Shown: positions 16,685 to 24,951 of the stretch, piece by piece
How the letters are laid out: every line of letters starts with the position of its first letter
How positions within the stretch are numbered: the stretch's first letter is position 1
Assembly (NCBI RefSeq): GCF_021117295.1
Contig: NZ_CP088247.1
Coordinates: 4,665,001 to 4,729,000 of the forward strand
Direction: 5' to 3'
Source: Methylorubrum sp. B1-46
GTDB lineage: Bacteria > Pseudomonadota > Alphaproteobacteria > Rhizobiales > Beijerinckiaceae
Length of the DNA stretch: 64,000 nt
Notes under the pieces: generated by a model
Database searches by the model: none
The model's input: the letters and a program-made list of their open reading frames with translations, nothing else
Told to the model about the DNA's origin: nothing
Program-made: the position numbers and the translations under genes

Positions 16685-18550
16685 ATGCTGCGCGTCAACG
16701 ATCTCACCTACCGCATCGGCGAGCGGGTCATCCTCGATTCGGCCACCTTCGCGATCCCCGACCGCGCCCGCGTCGGGCTGGTCGGCCGCAACGGGGCGGG
16801 CAAGACCACCCTGTTCCGGGCGATCCTCGGCGACTTGCCGACCGATGCCGGCGCGGTCTCGATCCCGAAGGGCATGCGCATCGGCGCGGTGGCGCAGGAG
16901 GCGCCGGCCGGCCCCGAGGCCCTGCACGAGGTGGTGCTCGCCGCCGACCTCGAACGGGCCCGGCTGATGCGGGAGGCGGAAGACGCCGACGGCCTGCGCC
17001 GGGCCGAGATCGAGACGCGGCTCGTCGATATCGGCGCGCATTCGGCCCCGGCCCGCGCGGCGGCGATCCTGCACGGGCTGGGCTTCGACGCGGCGGCCCA
17101 GGCGCGGCCCTGCTCGGACTTCTCCGGCGGCTGGCGGATGCGGGTGGCGCTCGCCGCGATCCTGTTCTCCGAGCCCGACCTGCTGCTTCTCGACGAGCCG
17201 ACCAACTACCTCGACATCGAGGGCACGCTCTGGCTCTACGACTACCTCGAGAAATACCCGCGCACGGCGATCATCATCAGCCACGACCGGGAACTGCTCG
17301 ACACGAGCGTGGACCACATCCTCCACCTCGACCGCGGCAAGCTGACGATCTATCGCGGCGGCTTCACCAGCTTCTCGCGCCAGCTCTCCGAGAAGCGGGT
17401 GCTGCAGGCCAAAGCGAAAGCCAAGCAGGACGCCGAGCGGGCCCATCTCCAGAGCTTCATCGACCGCTTCAAGGCCAAGGCGACCAAGGCGCGCCAGGCC
17501 CAATCGCGGATGAAGCGGCTCGCCAAGATGGAGCCGATCGCCGCGCTCCTTGAGGACGAGGCGCCGGTGATCCATCTGCCGAGCCCGGAAAAGCCGCTCT
17601 CGCCGCCGATCGTCGCCATGGAGCGGGTGCAGGCCGGCTACGGCGAGCGGGTCGTGCTCTCGGGGCTCAATCTCAGCCTCGCCCCCGACGACCGGGTGGC
17701 GCTGCTGGGCGCTAACGGCAACGGCAAGTCGACCTTCTGTAAGCTGATCGGTGGCCGGCTTCCCCCGCTCGCCGGCGAGCTGAAGCGCTCCTCCAAGATG
17801 GAGGTCGCCTATTTCGCCCAGCACCAACTCGACGAGCTGCGGCCGTCCGAGAGCGCGGTGGCGCATGTGCGCGATCGGATGCCCGACGCGCCGGAAGCGA
17901 AAGTGCGCTCGGCCGCCGCGCGCCTCGGCTTCCCCGCCTCGAAGGCGGATACGCCGGTCTCGCAGCTCTCGGGCGGCGAGAAGGCGCGGTTGCTGATGGG
18001 GCTCGCCGCCTTCGACGGGCCGCATCTCCTCATTCTCGACGAGCCGACCAACCACCTCGATATCGAGAGCCGGCAGGCCCTGGTCGAGGCGATCAACGAT
18101 TACGAGGGGGCGGTGATCCTCGTCTCCCACGATCGCTTCCTGATCGAGGCCTGCGCCGACCGGCTCTGGATCGTCGGCAACGGCTCGGTGAAGACCTTCG
18201 ACGGCGACATGGACGATTACCGCCGCCTCGTGCTGGCCGGTCCCGAACGGACGGACAGCGGGGGCGAAGGCACCGGCGGCCAGAAGGCCGAGGCGCGGCG
18301 CTCGGCGGTGGAGCGCCGCGCGGCGCTCGCGCCCCTCAAAAAGCGCCTCGAGGCGATCGAGGCGCGCATGGCCAAGCTCTCGGGCGCGATCGAGAAGATC
18401 GATGCGGCGCTCGCTGACGGCACCGCCTTCCTCAAGGACGCGGCCAAAGCCGGGGAACTGGCCCGCATGCGCGCCGAGGCGGCCGAGGCTTTGGCCAGGG
18501 CCGAGGAGGAGTGGCTGGAGGTGAGCGGCGAGATCGAGGCGGCGGCCTGA
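16685..18550 (+). CDS. ABC-F family ATPase (Uup/YheS-like, soluble)
   Basis: This 621-residue protein has two ATP-binding cassettes and no membrane segment. Walker A motifs are GRNGAGKTTL and GANGNGKSTF, signatures are FSGGWRMRVALA and LSGGEKARLLMG, and Walker B motifs are LLLLDEPTNYLDIEG and LLILDEPTNHLDIES. A linker rich in Lys/Ala (AKAKAKQDAERAHLQSFIDR) joins them, and a charged coiled-coil tail follows. ABC-F proteins bind the ribosomal E site and rescue stalled translation; some give antibiotic resistance. This one looks like a housekeeping YheS/Uup relative rather than a resistance type. It is divergent from the dehydrogenase gene. Confidence 0.94.
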   Translation: MLRVNDLTYRIGERVILDSATFAIPDRARVGLVGRNGAGKTTLFRAILGDLPTDAGAVSIPKGMRIGAVAQEAPAGPEALHEVVLAADLERARLMREAEDADGLRRAEIETRLVDIGAHSAPARAAAILHGLGFDAAAQARPCSDFSGGWRMRVALAAILFSEPDLLLLDEPTNYLDIEGTLWLYDYLEKYPRTAIIISHDRELLDTSVDHILHLDRGKLTIYRGGFTSFSRQLSEKRVLQAKAKAKQDAERAHLQSFIDRFKAKATKARQAQSRMKRLAKMEPIAALLEDEAPVIHLPSPEKPLSPPIVAMERVQAGYGERVVLSGLNLSLAPDDRVALLGANGNGKSTFCKLIGGRLPPLAGELKRSSKMEVAYFAQHQLDELRPSESAVAHVRDRMPDAPEAKVRSAAARLGFPASKADTPVSQLSGGEKARLLMGLAAFDGPHLLILDEPTNHLDIESRQALVEAINDYEGAVILVSHDRFLIEACADRLWIVGNGSVKTFDGDMDDYRRLVLAGPERTDSGGEGTGGQKAEARRSAVERRAALAPLKKRLEAIEARMAKLSGAIEKIDAALADGTAFLKDAAKAGELARMRAEAAEALARAEEEWLEVSGEIEAAA

Positions 18551-18603
18551 ACTCCGCGCCACACCCGTGTCAGCCGCTCGCAGCGTGCGCGGCCAAGGCT
18601 TCC

Positions 18604-18707
18604 AGAGCATCGTCCCGAAAGGTGGCCGTCGGCTTTCGGGAAAAGACGATGCAAAAACAATGATCTAGAGCATCGTCCTGGATCCGATATCCAGGATGAT
18701 GCTCTAG
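18604..18707. repeat. AGAGCATCG two-hairpin intergenic repeat, copy A
   Basis: About 104 bp holding two inverted repeats in tandem. The first pairs GCATCGTCCCGAAA with TTTCGGGAAAAGACGATGC. The second is GAGCATCGTCCTGGAT, CCGAT, ATCCAGGATGATGCTC. A second copy with the same layout lies at 29618-29722, differing at a handful of positions with compensating changes in the second stem (TCCTGG/CCAGGA here, TGCTGG/CCAGCA there). It follows the ABC-F gene and ends in CTCTAG. Confidence 0.85.
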
Positions 18708-18722
18708 GCAAGGCCACCACTC

Positions 18723-18854
18723 CTCATGCTGAGGTGTCGAGCCAAAGCTCGGCCTCGAAGCACCCCGGAACGGTCGATCCCACGGCATCGGGCTGCCGGG
18801 AGAAATGTCGCGGCGTGCTTCGAGGCTCGCCCGCCGCGAGCACCTCAGCATGAG
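18723..18854. repeat. Long imperfect inverted repeat with CTCATGCTGAGGTG ends
   Basis: The ends CTCATGCTGAGGTG (18723-18736) and CACCTCAGCATGAG (18841-18854) are perfect complements, and an inner pair, CTCGAAGCAC and GTGCTTCGAG, repeats the symmetry. The whole unit, about 132 bp, could fold into one long hairpin. It directly follows the AGAGCATCG repeat and stops 43 bp before the end of the MFS gene. Similar ends are, from memory, common in intergenic repeats of Hyphomicrobiales; it could be a non-autonomous miniature element. Confidence 0.75.
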
Positions 18855-18896
18855 AGGTGCGTCCAGAGTGCCGGAAACGGCGTGGGGAAGCGTCTC

Positions 18897-20273
18897 TCAG
18901 ACGGGTTCACGCGCGAGGCGCCCGCCATGCGGTTCGGTCTTTGCGCCCGACCGGCTGAGCAGGGCCGCGATCCCGGCCGCCCCCGCCGCAAGCCCGAGCC
19001 AGAGCTCGGTGGAGATTGCGCCGGGCGGAAGGACCAGGGCCGGGAGCTGCGTCAGATAAAGCGGGCCGAGGAGCGTCCCGATCCCGCCCGCGAGGACGAA
19101 CAGCCCGGTCGCCGCGGCATTGCGCTCGGGTGGCGCGGCTCGCAGCAGGGCCAGCGCGTTGGCGACGATGAACAGCCCGCGGCCGAGGCCGAAGGCGACG
19201 AGTCCGGCGACCGGAATCGGCCACGCGTCTATCGTCCCGCCGCCTGGGAGGCCCACGGCAAGGGCGGCGAGACCGGCCGCGGTCAGCCCCATCCCGATCC
19301 GGGCCAGCGGCGGTGCGCCGGACCGGCCGGCGAGGAAGCCCGCCCCGGCGGTGAGGGCAGCGAGCCCCAGGAACACGAAGCCGATGCCCTCCTGCGACAG
19401 GCCGGCGAAGCCGCTGAGCCGGGCGAGCAGGCCCGTATCCGCCGCGGTGAGCGCGACGTTGCCCGCGAACGCCGCGGCGAGCAGCCATCCGGTCTGCGGG
19501 CGCGCGAGAAGATCGAGCGGCAGCAGCGGTGCCGGCCGCCGCCATTGCTGCCAGATCCAGAGCGCCGACAGCATCAGGCCAAGATTGAGCACGAGCAGCG
19601 CTGCGACCGGCCGGATCACCGCGAGCGGCACGGCGGCCAGGAGCAGCCCGAGACAGAGCACCGACAGGACGGCGCCAAGCCCGTCGAAGCGCGGCCGTGG
19701 CGCGTCGTCCTTCGGCAGGGCGACCAGACCGAGGATCAGGCTCGGTAGAGCCAGGATCAGGGTGGGGACGAGGATGCCGAGGCTGCCCAGGAAAGAGAGC
19801 GCAAACCCGGCCCCCATCTGAACCAGCAGCAACGCCGGCAGGGCGGCGAGTTCCGCGCTGCCGAGGCCGAGCCCGAGGCGCGCCTCGCCGAAGAGGCGGC
19901 GCAGCAGGCTCCAGCCCGCGCAGAGGAGAAGCGCGGAGCCCGCCCCTTGCGCGAGGCGTAGGGCCAGCAGCGGCACGAGGTCGAGCGGCAGGGAAGCGGC
20001 GGGGACGAGGACGGCGAGCGCGAGGAGCGCGGCGAGGAAGCCGCGGCGCGGCCCCAGCCGCGCGGCGAGCGCCGCCATCGGCAGTGCGGCCAGGATCAGG
20101 CCGTAGGTATGCGCCGTCTGGATCACACCGGCCGTGGCGACCGGATAGGCCCCCTGCTGCATCACCCACGGCATCAGCACCGCCATCCCCGTGGTCGGCA
20201 GCGCCGCCATCCCGAGGCCCGTCAGGACGGCGGCTATCGCGAGGACACGGCGCTCGGGCTTGCGATCCTGCAT
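18897..20273 (-). CDS. MFS transporter
   Basis: This 458-residue protein has at least twelve hydrophobic segments. The N-terminal half shows VLTGLGMAALPTTGMAVLMP and an A-x-x-L-G-P-R-R-G motif (ALAARLGPRRGFLAALLALA) equivalent to the MFS loop 2-3 signature. It resembles drug/metabolite:proton antiporters in general layout, but the substrate is not predictable. No regulator is adjacent. The gene ends next to two tandem intergenic repeats, and its start faces away from the downstream hydrolase gene, leaving 144 bp for two divergent promoters. Confidence 0.88.
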   Translation of the reverse strand: MQDRKPERRVLAIAAVLTGLGMAALPTTGMAVLMPWVMQQGAYPVATAGVIQTAHTYGLILAALPMAALAARLGPRRGFLAALLALAVLVPAASLPLDLVPLLALRLAQGAGSALLLCAGWSLLRRLFGEARLGLGLGSAELAALPALLLVQMGAGFALSFLGSLGILVPTLILALPSLILGLVALPKDDAPRPRFDGLGAVLSVLCLGLLLAAVPLAVIRPVAALLVLNLGLMLSALWIWQQWRRPAPLLPLDLLARPQTGWLLAAAFAGNVALTAADTGLLARLSGFAGLSQEGIGFVFLGLAALTAGAGFLAGRSGAPPLARIGMGLTAAGLAALAVGLPGGGTIDAWPIPVAGLVAFGLGRGLFIVANALALLRAAPPERNAAATGLFVLAGGIGTLLGPLYLTQLPALVLPPGAISTELWLGLAAGAAGIAALLSRSGAKTEPHGGRLAREPV

Positions 20274-20417
20274 TCAGTTCCTTCCCCCCTTCGCTTCGAT
20301 ACAGGCTTAACGGGAAGCCGCCGCGGCGTGAACCGTGGGTGGCAGGCGAGTCATGGGCGATCGGCAACGCAGGGCCCCGCCCCGCGTTGTCCGTCGCGAA
20401 TCCCGAACGGAGGAATC

Positions 20418-21455
20418 ATGCGCGGCCCGAGCCATCCCGTGACCCGTCGCAGCGGCAGGGCTGGCGCCCTCGCCCTGCTGCCGCTCGCCGCGGCCGGCGC
20501 CTGGATCGCCTGGAGCCATCTCGGGCTGAACCGGGCCGGCCCCCTGCCCCCGGCCCTGCCGGGGCGGCGAAGCACCCTGCGCACGCGCTCCGGCCGGGTG
20601 AACCTCTACGCCGCGGATGCCCAGGGCGGGCGGCCGCTTCTCTTGCTCCACTCGATCAACGCGGCGGCCAACGCCTACGAGGTCAAGCCGCTCTACGAGC
20701 ATTACCGGGGGCACCGCCCGGTCTACGCGCTCGAACTGCCGGGCTTCGGCCATTCCGAGCGGGCGGACCGGATCTACACACCCCGGCTGATGACTGACGC
20801 GATCCTCGACGCGGCGGCCGAGATCGCCGACCGCCACGGCGGCGCCGGCCTCGACGCGATCGCGCTCTCGTTGCCCTGCGCCTATCTCGCCCGCGCCGCT
20901 CTGGAGCGGCCGGACCTGTTCGCGACCCTCGGCCTCATCAGCCCGACCGGCTTCGACGCCCGGCTGTCGGGATACGGACCCGAAGACACCAACCGCGGCA
21001 AGCCGCTGGCGCGCGGGCTCGCCGCCTTTCCGCTCTGGGGCCGCCCGCTCTTCGACGCGCTGGTCAGCCGGCCGAGCATGCGCTTCTTCCTCGAAAAGAC
21101 CTGGGGCAGCCGTGAGATCGACGAGGGCCTGCTCGCCTACGACCAGATCTCGGCCCATCAGCCGGGCGCCGAGCACGCGCCGTTCTCGTTCCTCTCCGGC
21201 TACCTGTTTCCCGACGACACCACGCGGGTCTACGAGGCCCTGCGCCTGCCCGTGTTCATGGTGCACGGATCACGGGGTGACTTCGTCGATTATCGCTATG
21301 TCGGCGAGGTGGCGGGCCGCCCGAACTGGACGATCCGGCGGCTGCCCACCGGCGCCTTCCCGCATTTCGAGGACCAAGCGGCGGTGACAGGCGCCTACGA
21401 CGCCTTCCTCGCCGCCCAGCCGCACCGGGATCAGCCGACCACCTCGATCCGGTAG
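20418..21455 (+). CDS. Alpha/beta-fold hydrolase, N-terminally membrane-anchored
   Basis: This 345-residue protein starts [20 protein letters not shown] at ATG 20418 after GGAGGAATC. Residues about 15-35 form a hydrophobic anchor or signal segment. The hydrolase core shows LLLLHSINAAANAYE (oxyanion region), LELPGFGHSERADRI, a nucleophile elbow read as IALSLPCAYLA, a likely acid in HGSRGDFVDY and a likely catalytic His in GAFPHFED. The usual G-x-S-x-G is changed to A-L-S-L-P, so the serine remains but both flanking glycines are lost. The substrate is unknown. It overlaps the convergent reductase gene by 25 bp. Confidence 0.85.
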   Translation: MRGPSHPVTRRSGRAGALALLPLAAAGAWIAWSHLGLNRAGPLPPALPGRRSTLRTRSGRVNLYAADAQGGRPLLLLHSINAAANAYEVKPLYEHYRGHRPVYALELPGFGHSERADRIYTPRLMTDAILDAAAEIADRHGGAGLDAIALSLPCAYLARAALERPDLFATLGLISPTGFDARLSGYGPEDTNRGKPLARGLAAFPLWGRPLFDALVSRPSMRFFLEKTWGSREIDEGLLAYDQISAHQPGAEHAPFSFLSGYLFPDDTTRVYEALRLPVFMVHGSRGDFVDYRYVGEVAGRPNWTIRRLPTGAFPHFEDQAAVTGAYDAFLAAQPHRDQPTTSIR

Positions 21456-22147
21456 CGCAGCCAGACGGTGCCGTCGTCGAACGGCTCGCAGGCGGTGCGG
21501 GTGAGGCGGCGCCGCGAGCCCATGGAATCACCCTCCCCGCCCTCGAAGTCGAACAGGGCCGGCGTGCCGATCACGCCGTCGACGGCGGGCGCCAGCAGCA
21601 GGCTGAGTTCGTCCACGAGCCCGGCCTTCAGCATCGAGCCGTTGATGCGTCCGCCGCCCTCGACCAGCAGCCGCTCGATGCCGAACAGGCGCTTGAGCTT
21701 GGCCAAAGCCAGGGCGAAATCGACCTCGCGCTCGCCGGCGATGATGTAGGATTGGCCCCCCGCCTTCAGGCAGCGAAGGCGGTCGTCGGAGACCTGCCCC
21801 GTGGTCAGCACGATGACGTGATCACCCTCGATGTCGTTGCGTGCACCCCAATCCATCGCGCCGCGGGCATCGAGCGCCACTGCGTAGCCGGCGGCGTCGG
21901 TGCGGGCGACGTGATCCTGACGGGAAACGGGCTCCTCTGTCGGCGCCGAGGCGAGCGGCTTCGCGCTGTCGGCATAGCCCTGCATGGTGATGCGCCCGCA
22001 CATCCAGGCATCGCCCTTCAGCCGCTTGTGGACCGCCTCGTATTGCGAATCCGCGTCGATGGTGGTCCAGCGCCGGACCTTGATGCGCCCGTCGACCGAG
22101 GTCGTCATGTGGCACAGGACGTAGGGGCGCTCCGAGGTGTCGGCCAT
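21431..22147 (-). CDS. RibD C-terminal / dihydrofolate reductase family protein
   Basis: This 238-residue protein starts MADTSERPYVLCHMTTSVDG after AGGAAG. MTTSVDGRIK is the substrate/NADPH entry loop seen in RibD reductase domains; DAWMCGRITMQGYA follows, and the cofactor segment is RLLVEGGGRINGSMLKAGLV ending in DELSLLLAP. These mark the RibD_C superfamily, which reduces pteridine-like or related heterocycles with NADPH. It lacks the deaminase half of RibD and stands outside a riboflavin operon, so the substrate is uncertain. The last 25 bp overlap the convergent hydrolase gene. Confidence 0.88.
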   Translation of the reverse strand: MADTSERPYVLCHMTTSVDGRIKVRRWTTIDADSQYEAVHKRLKGDAWMCGRITMQGYADSAKPLASAPTEEPVSRQDHVARTDAAGYAVALDARGAMDWGARNDIEGDHVIVLTTGQVSDDRLRCLKAGGQSYIIAGEREVDFALALAKLKRLFGIERLLVEGGGRINGSMLKAGLVDELSLLLAPAVDGVIGTPALFDFEGGEGDSMGSRRRLTRTACEPFDDGTVWLRYRIEVVG

Positions 22148-22280
22148 GGCGGCGGGCTTCCTGCTGTTCGGGATCGAAGGCCGGAACTAGACCGCCTTGA
22201 CCCGCCGGCCAGGGCCGATCCGGACGCCTTTGCCGGGCATGGCGCCGCGGATAGGCTGGCAGCAGCGAGGGAGAAGCATC

Positions 22281-22733
22281 ATGGCGACCTACACCGCGGA
22301 TGTCCGCTGGGCGCTCGCGGCGGGCGAGGACTTTTCCGCGGGGCGCTACAGCCGCGGTCATACCCTGCGCTTCGACGGCGGCGTCGAACTCGCCGGCTCG
22401 GCCTCGCCCCATGTCGTCGGCAAGTGGGCGGTGGCGGCCGCGGTCGATCCCGAGGAGATGCTGGTGGCAGCGCTCTCCTCCTGCCACATGCTGAGCTTCC
22501 TCCACGTCGCCCGGCTCGCCGGCTTCTCTGCCCGCACCTATCGCGATCATGCCGAGGGCACAATGGCGGAGATCGCCCCCGGCCGGCAGGCGGTGACGCG
22601 GGTGGTGCTGCACCCGCGCATCGCGTGGACCGGCCCGGCGCCCGATGCGGAGCGGCTCGCCGCCCTCCACACGCAGGCGCACGAGACCTGCTTCATCGCC
22701 AATTCCGTGCGCACCGAGGTGACGGTCGCCTGA
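22281..22733 (+). CDS. OsmC family peroxidase-like protein
   Basis: This 150-residue protein starts MATYTADVRWALAAGEDFSA after AGGGAGAAG. Two cysteines sit in the places expected for OsmC/Ohr enzymes, in LSSCHMLSFLHVARLAGF and HETCFIANSVRTEV. These proteins reduce organic hydroperoxides with a reactive cysteine pair in the cytoplasm. EEMLVAALSSCHM resembles the YhfA/OsmC-like branch rather than Ohr. It may be cotranscribed with the GlcG-like gene 68 bp downstream. The family is firm; the peroxidase activity is inferred. Confidence 0.92.
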   Translation: MATYTADVRWALAAGEDFSAGRYSRGHTLRFDGGVELAGSASPHVVGKWAVAAAVDPEEMLVAALSSCHMLSFLHVARLAGFSARTYRDHAEGTMAEIAPGRQAVTRVVLHPRIAWTGPAPDAERLAALHTQAHETCFIANSVRTEVTVA

Positions 22734-22801
22734 GGCGCGCTTGGCACAACCGGTCCCGCCGGTGCATGTCCTCGAAGACACGATCCTTCGAGGACATCCG
22801 G

Positions 22802-23239
22802 ATGACCGACCTGACCCTCGCCGCCGCCCAGACCCTCGTGGCGACCGCCCTGAAGACCGCCCGCGAACGGAATCTCAAGCCGCTGGCGGTGGTGGTCTAC
22901 GACGCCCGCGGCGCGCTCAAGTGCCTCGCCGCCGAGGACGGCACCTCGCTGCGCCGGGCCGAGATCGCCCGCGGCAAGGCCAACGGCGCGCTCGCGCTCG
23001 GTCTCGGCTCGCGGGCGATCGCCAAGCGCGCCGAGGAGCAGCCGCATTTCGTGGCCGCGGTGAGCCACCTCGTCGGCCCGGATGCCCTGGTGCCGGTGCC
23101 GGGCGGCGTGCTGATCCGCGACGCTGGCGGCCGCCTGCTCGGCGCGGTCGGCGTATCCGGCGACACCTCCGACAACGACGAGATCTGCGCGCTGGCCGGC
23201 ATCGAGGCGGCGGGGCTGAAGGGGGATACGGGGGCTTGA
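22802..23239 (+). CDS. GlcG/HbpS family heme-binding-like protein
   Basis: This 145-residue protein starts at ATG 22802 (MTDLTLAAAQTLVATALKTA). Motifs of the HbpS/GlcG/DUF336 family are clear: LKPLAVVVYDARGALKCLAA, the central ARGKANGALALGLGSR, PVPGGVLIRD, and GAVGVSGDTSDNDEICALAG. Members include a haem-degrading redox sensor (HbpS) and proteins beside glycolate oxidase. It has no signal peptide, unlike secreted HbpS. The neighbour is OsmC, which suggests an oxidative-stress context. Haem binding is inferred from the family and not visible here. Confidence 0.88.
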   Translation: MTDLTLAAAQTLVATALKTARERNLKPLAVVVYDARGALKCLAAEDGTSLRRAEIARGKANGALALGLGSRAIAKRAEEQPHFVAAVSHLVGPDALVPVPGGVLIRDAGGRLLGAVGVSGDTSDNDEICALAGIEAAGLKGDTGA

Positions 23240-23276
23240 GGGTCTGAAGGCAGTGTTTGAAGGCGCGCGCCGCGTG

Positions 23277-23306
23277 TCCCCTGCTCCCGCCAGCGGGGAG
23301 AAGGGA
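23277..23306. repeat. Short GC-rich palindrome, CCCCTCTCCCCGC family, diverged copy
   Basis: TCCCCTGCTCCCGC faces GCGGGGAGAAGGGA. The right arm supplies the purine-rich sequence just ahead of the GTG (23311) of the binding-protein gene, so the repeat may also serve as its ribosome binding site. Related palindromes occur at six other places in the window. Confidence 0.6.
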
Positions 23307-23310
23307 TGCT

Positions 23311-24927
23311 GTGGCAAAACGTGACCCGATGACCCTCCCTCGCCGCACCCTCCTGCAGACCGGCGTTGCGCTCGCCGCCGGGCTCGCCCTGCCCGCTTCC
23401 GCGCGGGCGGACTCTCCCGTCTACCGCCGCGGCAACGACGCCGACCCGGAAACGCTCGATCCGCACAAGACTTCGACGGTCGCCGAGGCGCATCTCCTGC
23501 GCGATCTTTTCGAGGGCCTGCTGACCTACGACAACCGCGGCGCCATCATCCCCGGCATGGCCGAGCGTTGGACCGTCTCCGACGACCGCCTCACCTACCG
23601 CTTCCATCTCCGCCCGGACGGACGATGGTCGAACGGCGATGCGGTGACGGCGGACGACTTCCTGTTCTCGCTGCGCCGCATCCTCGATCCGAAGACGGCG
23701 GCAAAATACGCCGAGGTGCTGTTCCCGATCCGCGGCGCGGCTGCCGTCAATGCGGGCGCGCAGCCGCCGGAGACGGTGGCCGTGGCAGCCTCCGATCCTG
23801 GCACCCTGGAGATCGGGCTCGCCGAGCCGGTGCCCTACCTGCTCGAACTCCTCACCCACCAGACCTCGCTGCCGGTCCACCGCCCGTCCCTGGAGCGCTG
23901 GGGCGATGCCTTCGCGCGGCCCGGCAACCTCGTCTCGAACGGCCCCTATGCCCTGGTCGATTGGGTGCCGAACGACCGCATCACGCTCACGAAAAACCCG
24001 CATTACCGCGACGCCGCCGCGATCCCGATCGAGCGGGTCGATTTCGTCCCGACCCCGGACCTCGCCGCGGCGGTGCGGCGCTATGCGGCCGGCGAGATCG
24101 AGTCCCTCTCCGACCTGCCCGCCGACCAGATCGCCTCGCTGAAACAGCGCTTCGGCGCGCAGGTGCGGCTCGGGCCGGGGCTCGGCCTGCTCGCCATCGC
24201 CTTCAACCTGCGCAAGAAGCCCTTCGACGACCCGCGGGTGCGCCGCGCCCTCTCGCTCGCCATCGACCGCGAGTTCCTGGCCGAGATCGTGTGGGGGCAG
24301 ACCATGGCCCCGGCCTATTCCTTCTGCCCGCCGGGCCTCGACAACGCCCTGCCGCCGCCGCTCCTGCCGGGGCGCGAGGACGGGCCGATCGACCGCGAGG
24401 AGGAGGCTTTGCGGCTCTTGGCGCAGGCCGGCTACGGGCCGGGCAACCCGCTGCGGGTCGAGTATCGCTTCAACGTCACCGACAACAACCGCAACACCGC
24501 GATCGCGCTGGCGGATGCGTGGCGCGGCATCGGCGTCGAGACCCGCTTCGTCTCCACCGACGCCAAGACCCACTTCGCCTATCTGCGCGACGGCGGCGCC
24601 TTCGACCTCGCCCGGATGTCCTGGGTCGCGGATTACTCCGACCCGCAGAACTTCTTGTTCCTGCTCCGCACCGGCAATGACGGCTTCAACGCGGGACGCT
24701 GGTCGAATCCGCGCTTCGACGGCCTGCTGAGCCAAGCCGCGGGGGAACGCGACGTGGAGGCCCGCGCGCGGATGCTGTTCGAGGCGGAAGAAATCGTGCT
24801 CGACGAGCTGCCCTGGGTGCCGCTGCTGCATTACCGCTCCAAAGCGCTAGTCTCGCCGCGGCTGCACGGGATGCATCCGAACATCCGCAACGTCGCCCCC
24901 ACCCGCTATCTCCGACTCGATCCATGA
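23311..24927 (+). CDS. ABC importer peptide-type substrate-binding protein (SBP_bac_5), Tat-type signal
   Basis: This is a protein of about 538 residues. GTG 23311 follows GGAGAAGGG by 5-6 bp; ATG 23329 (MTLPRRTLLQTG) is the alternative. The signal segment PRRTLLQTGVALAAGLALPA ends at ASARA and carries a twin-arginine pair, so Tat export to the periplasm is likely. The mature part shows DADPETLDPHKTSTVAEAHL, DGRWSNGDAVTADDFLFSLR, ALSLAIDREFL and FDLARMSWVADYSDPQNFL, all typical of OppA-like oligopeptide-binding proteins. It would bind an oligopeptide and hand it to the two permeases that follow. Confidence 0.92.
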   Translation: MAKRDPMTLPRRTLLQTGVALAAGLALPASARADSPVYRRGNDADPETLDPHKTSTVAEAHLLRDLFEGLLTYDNRGAIIPGMAERWTVSDDRLTYRFHLRPDGRWSNGDAVTADDFLFSLRRILDPKTAAKYAEVLFPIRGAAAVNAGAQPPETVAVAASDPGTLEIGLAEPVPYLLELLTHQTSLPVHRPSLERWGDAFARPGNLVSNGPYALVDWVPNDRITLTKNPHYRDAAAIPIERVDFVPTPDLAAAVRRYAAGEIESLSDLPADQIASLKQRFGAQVRLGPGLGLLAIAFNLRKKPFDDPRVRRALSLAIDREFLAEIVWGQTMAPAYSFCPPGLDNALPPPLLPGREDGPIDREEEALRLLAQAGYGPGNPLRVEYRFNVTDNNRNTAIALADAWRGIGVETRFVSTDAKTHFAYLRDGGAFDLARMSWVADYSDPQNFLFLLRTGNDGFNAGRWSNPRFDGLLSQAAGERDVEARARMLFEAEEIVLDELPWVPLLHYRSKALVSPRLHGMHPNIRNVAPTRYLRLDP

Positions 24928-24951
24928 TCCCGCTGATATGATCCCGCTGAT
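24924..24951 (+). repeat. Perfect 14-bp tandem duplication at the binding-protein/permease junction
   Basis: ATGATCCCGCTGAT occurs twice head to tail. The first copy contains the stop of the binding-protein gene (TGA 24925-24927) overlapping an ATG; the second supplies the ATG (24938) of the permease. Read from the first ATG, the frame stops almost at once, so only the second ATG works. Confidence 0.9.
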
